The notes beneath the pieces were generated by a model. That model did no database searches, was not told the origin of the DNA, and saw nothing but the letters and a program-made list of their open reading frames with translations. Both the position numbers and the translations under genes were made by a program. From Spirosoma lacussanchae (GTDB taxonomy: Bacteria > Bacteroidota > Bacteroidia > Cytophagales > Spirosomataceae): a DNA stretch of 64,000 nt. Position 1 is the stretch's first letter. Each line of letters starts with the position of its first letter. Below, piece after piece: positions 63,702 to 64,000 of this stretch. The DNA is taken from positions 1,227,639 to 1,291,638 of the forward strand of contig NZ_SWJG01000001.1 of the NCBI RefSeq assembly GCF_005870035.1, given 5' to 3'.

Positions 63702-64000
63702 ATGAAAACGACCCTATTGATAGTGACCGGTTTAGTGCTGACTACGGCGGCTGCCATGGCCCAGAGCAGCAACACCCGTCATGACCATACATACTCGACG
63801 CACAACTACAAACATGCCAATAAAAGTGCCGAAGCCCGTCGCTGGGAGCAGAAAGCCGGAACACCGGTGATAGTTCCTACGGCGCAGGGGGCGGTGGCCA
63901 ATTATAAACAATCTGTACCGGGTACGACACCGTCGGGTGGCCTGACAGTAACGGCCAATGAGCCGGCTTCGCTGGCCAGCCGCAACTATAAAACCGGCCA
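63702..64000 (+). CDS. Secreted protein of unknown function, truncated by the window edge
   Basis: The open frame begins MKTTLLIVTGLVLTTAAAMA, a clear signal peptide with a cleavage site before QSSN. At least 99 codons run to the window end without a stop. The mature part is polar, with His/Asn/Tyr/Lys-rich blocks (RHDHTYSTHNYKHANK, later ASRNYKTG) and no recognised domain. A near -7 box CACCTTTG lies at 63652-63659, about 40 nt before the start. Confidence 0.75.
   Translation, partial: MKTTLLIVTGLVLTTAAAMAQSSNTRHDHTYSTHNYKHANKSAEARRWEQKAGTPVIVPTAQGAVANYKQSVPGTTPSGGLTVTANEPASLASRNYKTG

Overview
The window (64 kb, roughly 57% GC by eye) reads as chromosome of a Bacteroidota bacterium, most likely a cytophagal of the Spirosoma/Fibrella type. 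The evidence is a SusC/SusD pair, a Bacteroidota TonB-type motif in a membrane protein, many Sec lipoproteins, LytS/LytTR signalling, few Shine-Dalgarno sequences, and several promoters with the TAnnTTTG -7 box typical of the phylum. The family assignment is inference. I see no rRNA, tRNA, CRISPR array, insertion sequence or prophage. Almost every base is explained by about 60 genes in short operons, many with 1-29 nt overlaps.

Layout: 0-7.3 kb holds stress and cell-surface genes (PaiB-like, UspA, a three-cistron overlapping set with an intradiol-dioxygenase-like lipoprotein and a free-standing methionine synthase reactivation domain, YceI, a PepSY-like lipoprotein, an S41 protease). 7.5-18.7 kb holds a LytS/LytTR two-component system, a membrane-anchored HExxH protein, two flavoproteins, a DUF1264 lipoprotein, a Tat-exported Gfo/Idh/MocA oxidoreductase, a GH20 hexosaminidase and a GNAT enzyme. 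18.8-23.9 kb is a minus-strand run of secreted or membrane proteins (DM13, beta-barrel, two YHS proteins, alpha/beta hydrolase, LysE, DinB, DoxX). 24.3-31.4 kb is a hybrid histidine kinase translationally coupled to a sigma-54 activator, followed by an operon of NRDE/TANGO2, ATP-grasp, CoaB-domain and MsrB proteins.

31.7-38.8 kb has a sugar-nucleotide epimerase, a Kup potassium transporter, a DUF2064 protein, a GT4 glycosyltransferase and a PadR regulator with its membrane partner. 38.9-45.8 kb is a metal(loid) block: arsR-arsM-arsO-acr3-phosphoesterase with two probable ArsR operators, then divergent mntH and mntR sharing a 28-nt perfect palindrome. 45.9-54.8 kb is an envelope-glycan locus (LptF/LptG-type permease, EamA transporter, two polytopic proteins, two GT2 enzymes, an MBOAT acyltransferase). 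55-63.6 kb holds SusD, SusC, a secreted protein, a second exported MsrB, a MoxR ATPase and PrmC; a secreted-protein gene runs off the right edge.

The strongest candidates for undescribed biology are the TANGO2/ATP-grasp/CoaB/MsrB operon, the lone MetH reactivation domain with altered SAM-contact residues, the hydrolase-YHS-barrel-DM13 operon, and several unusual structured DNA elements. These include a 54-nt perfect palindrome and a terminator-like hairpin whose loop is complementary to the 16S rRNA 3' end. All functional calls are by-eye family recognition; nothing was searched against a database.
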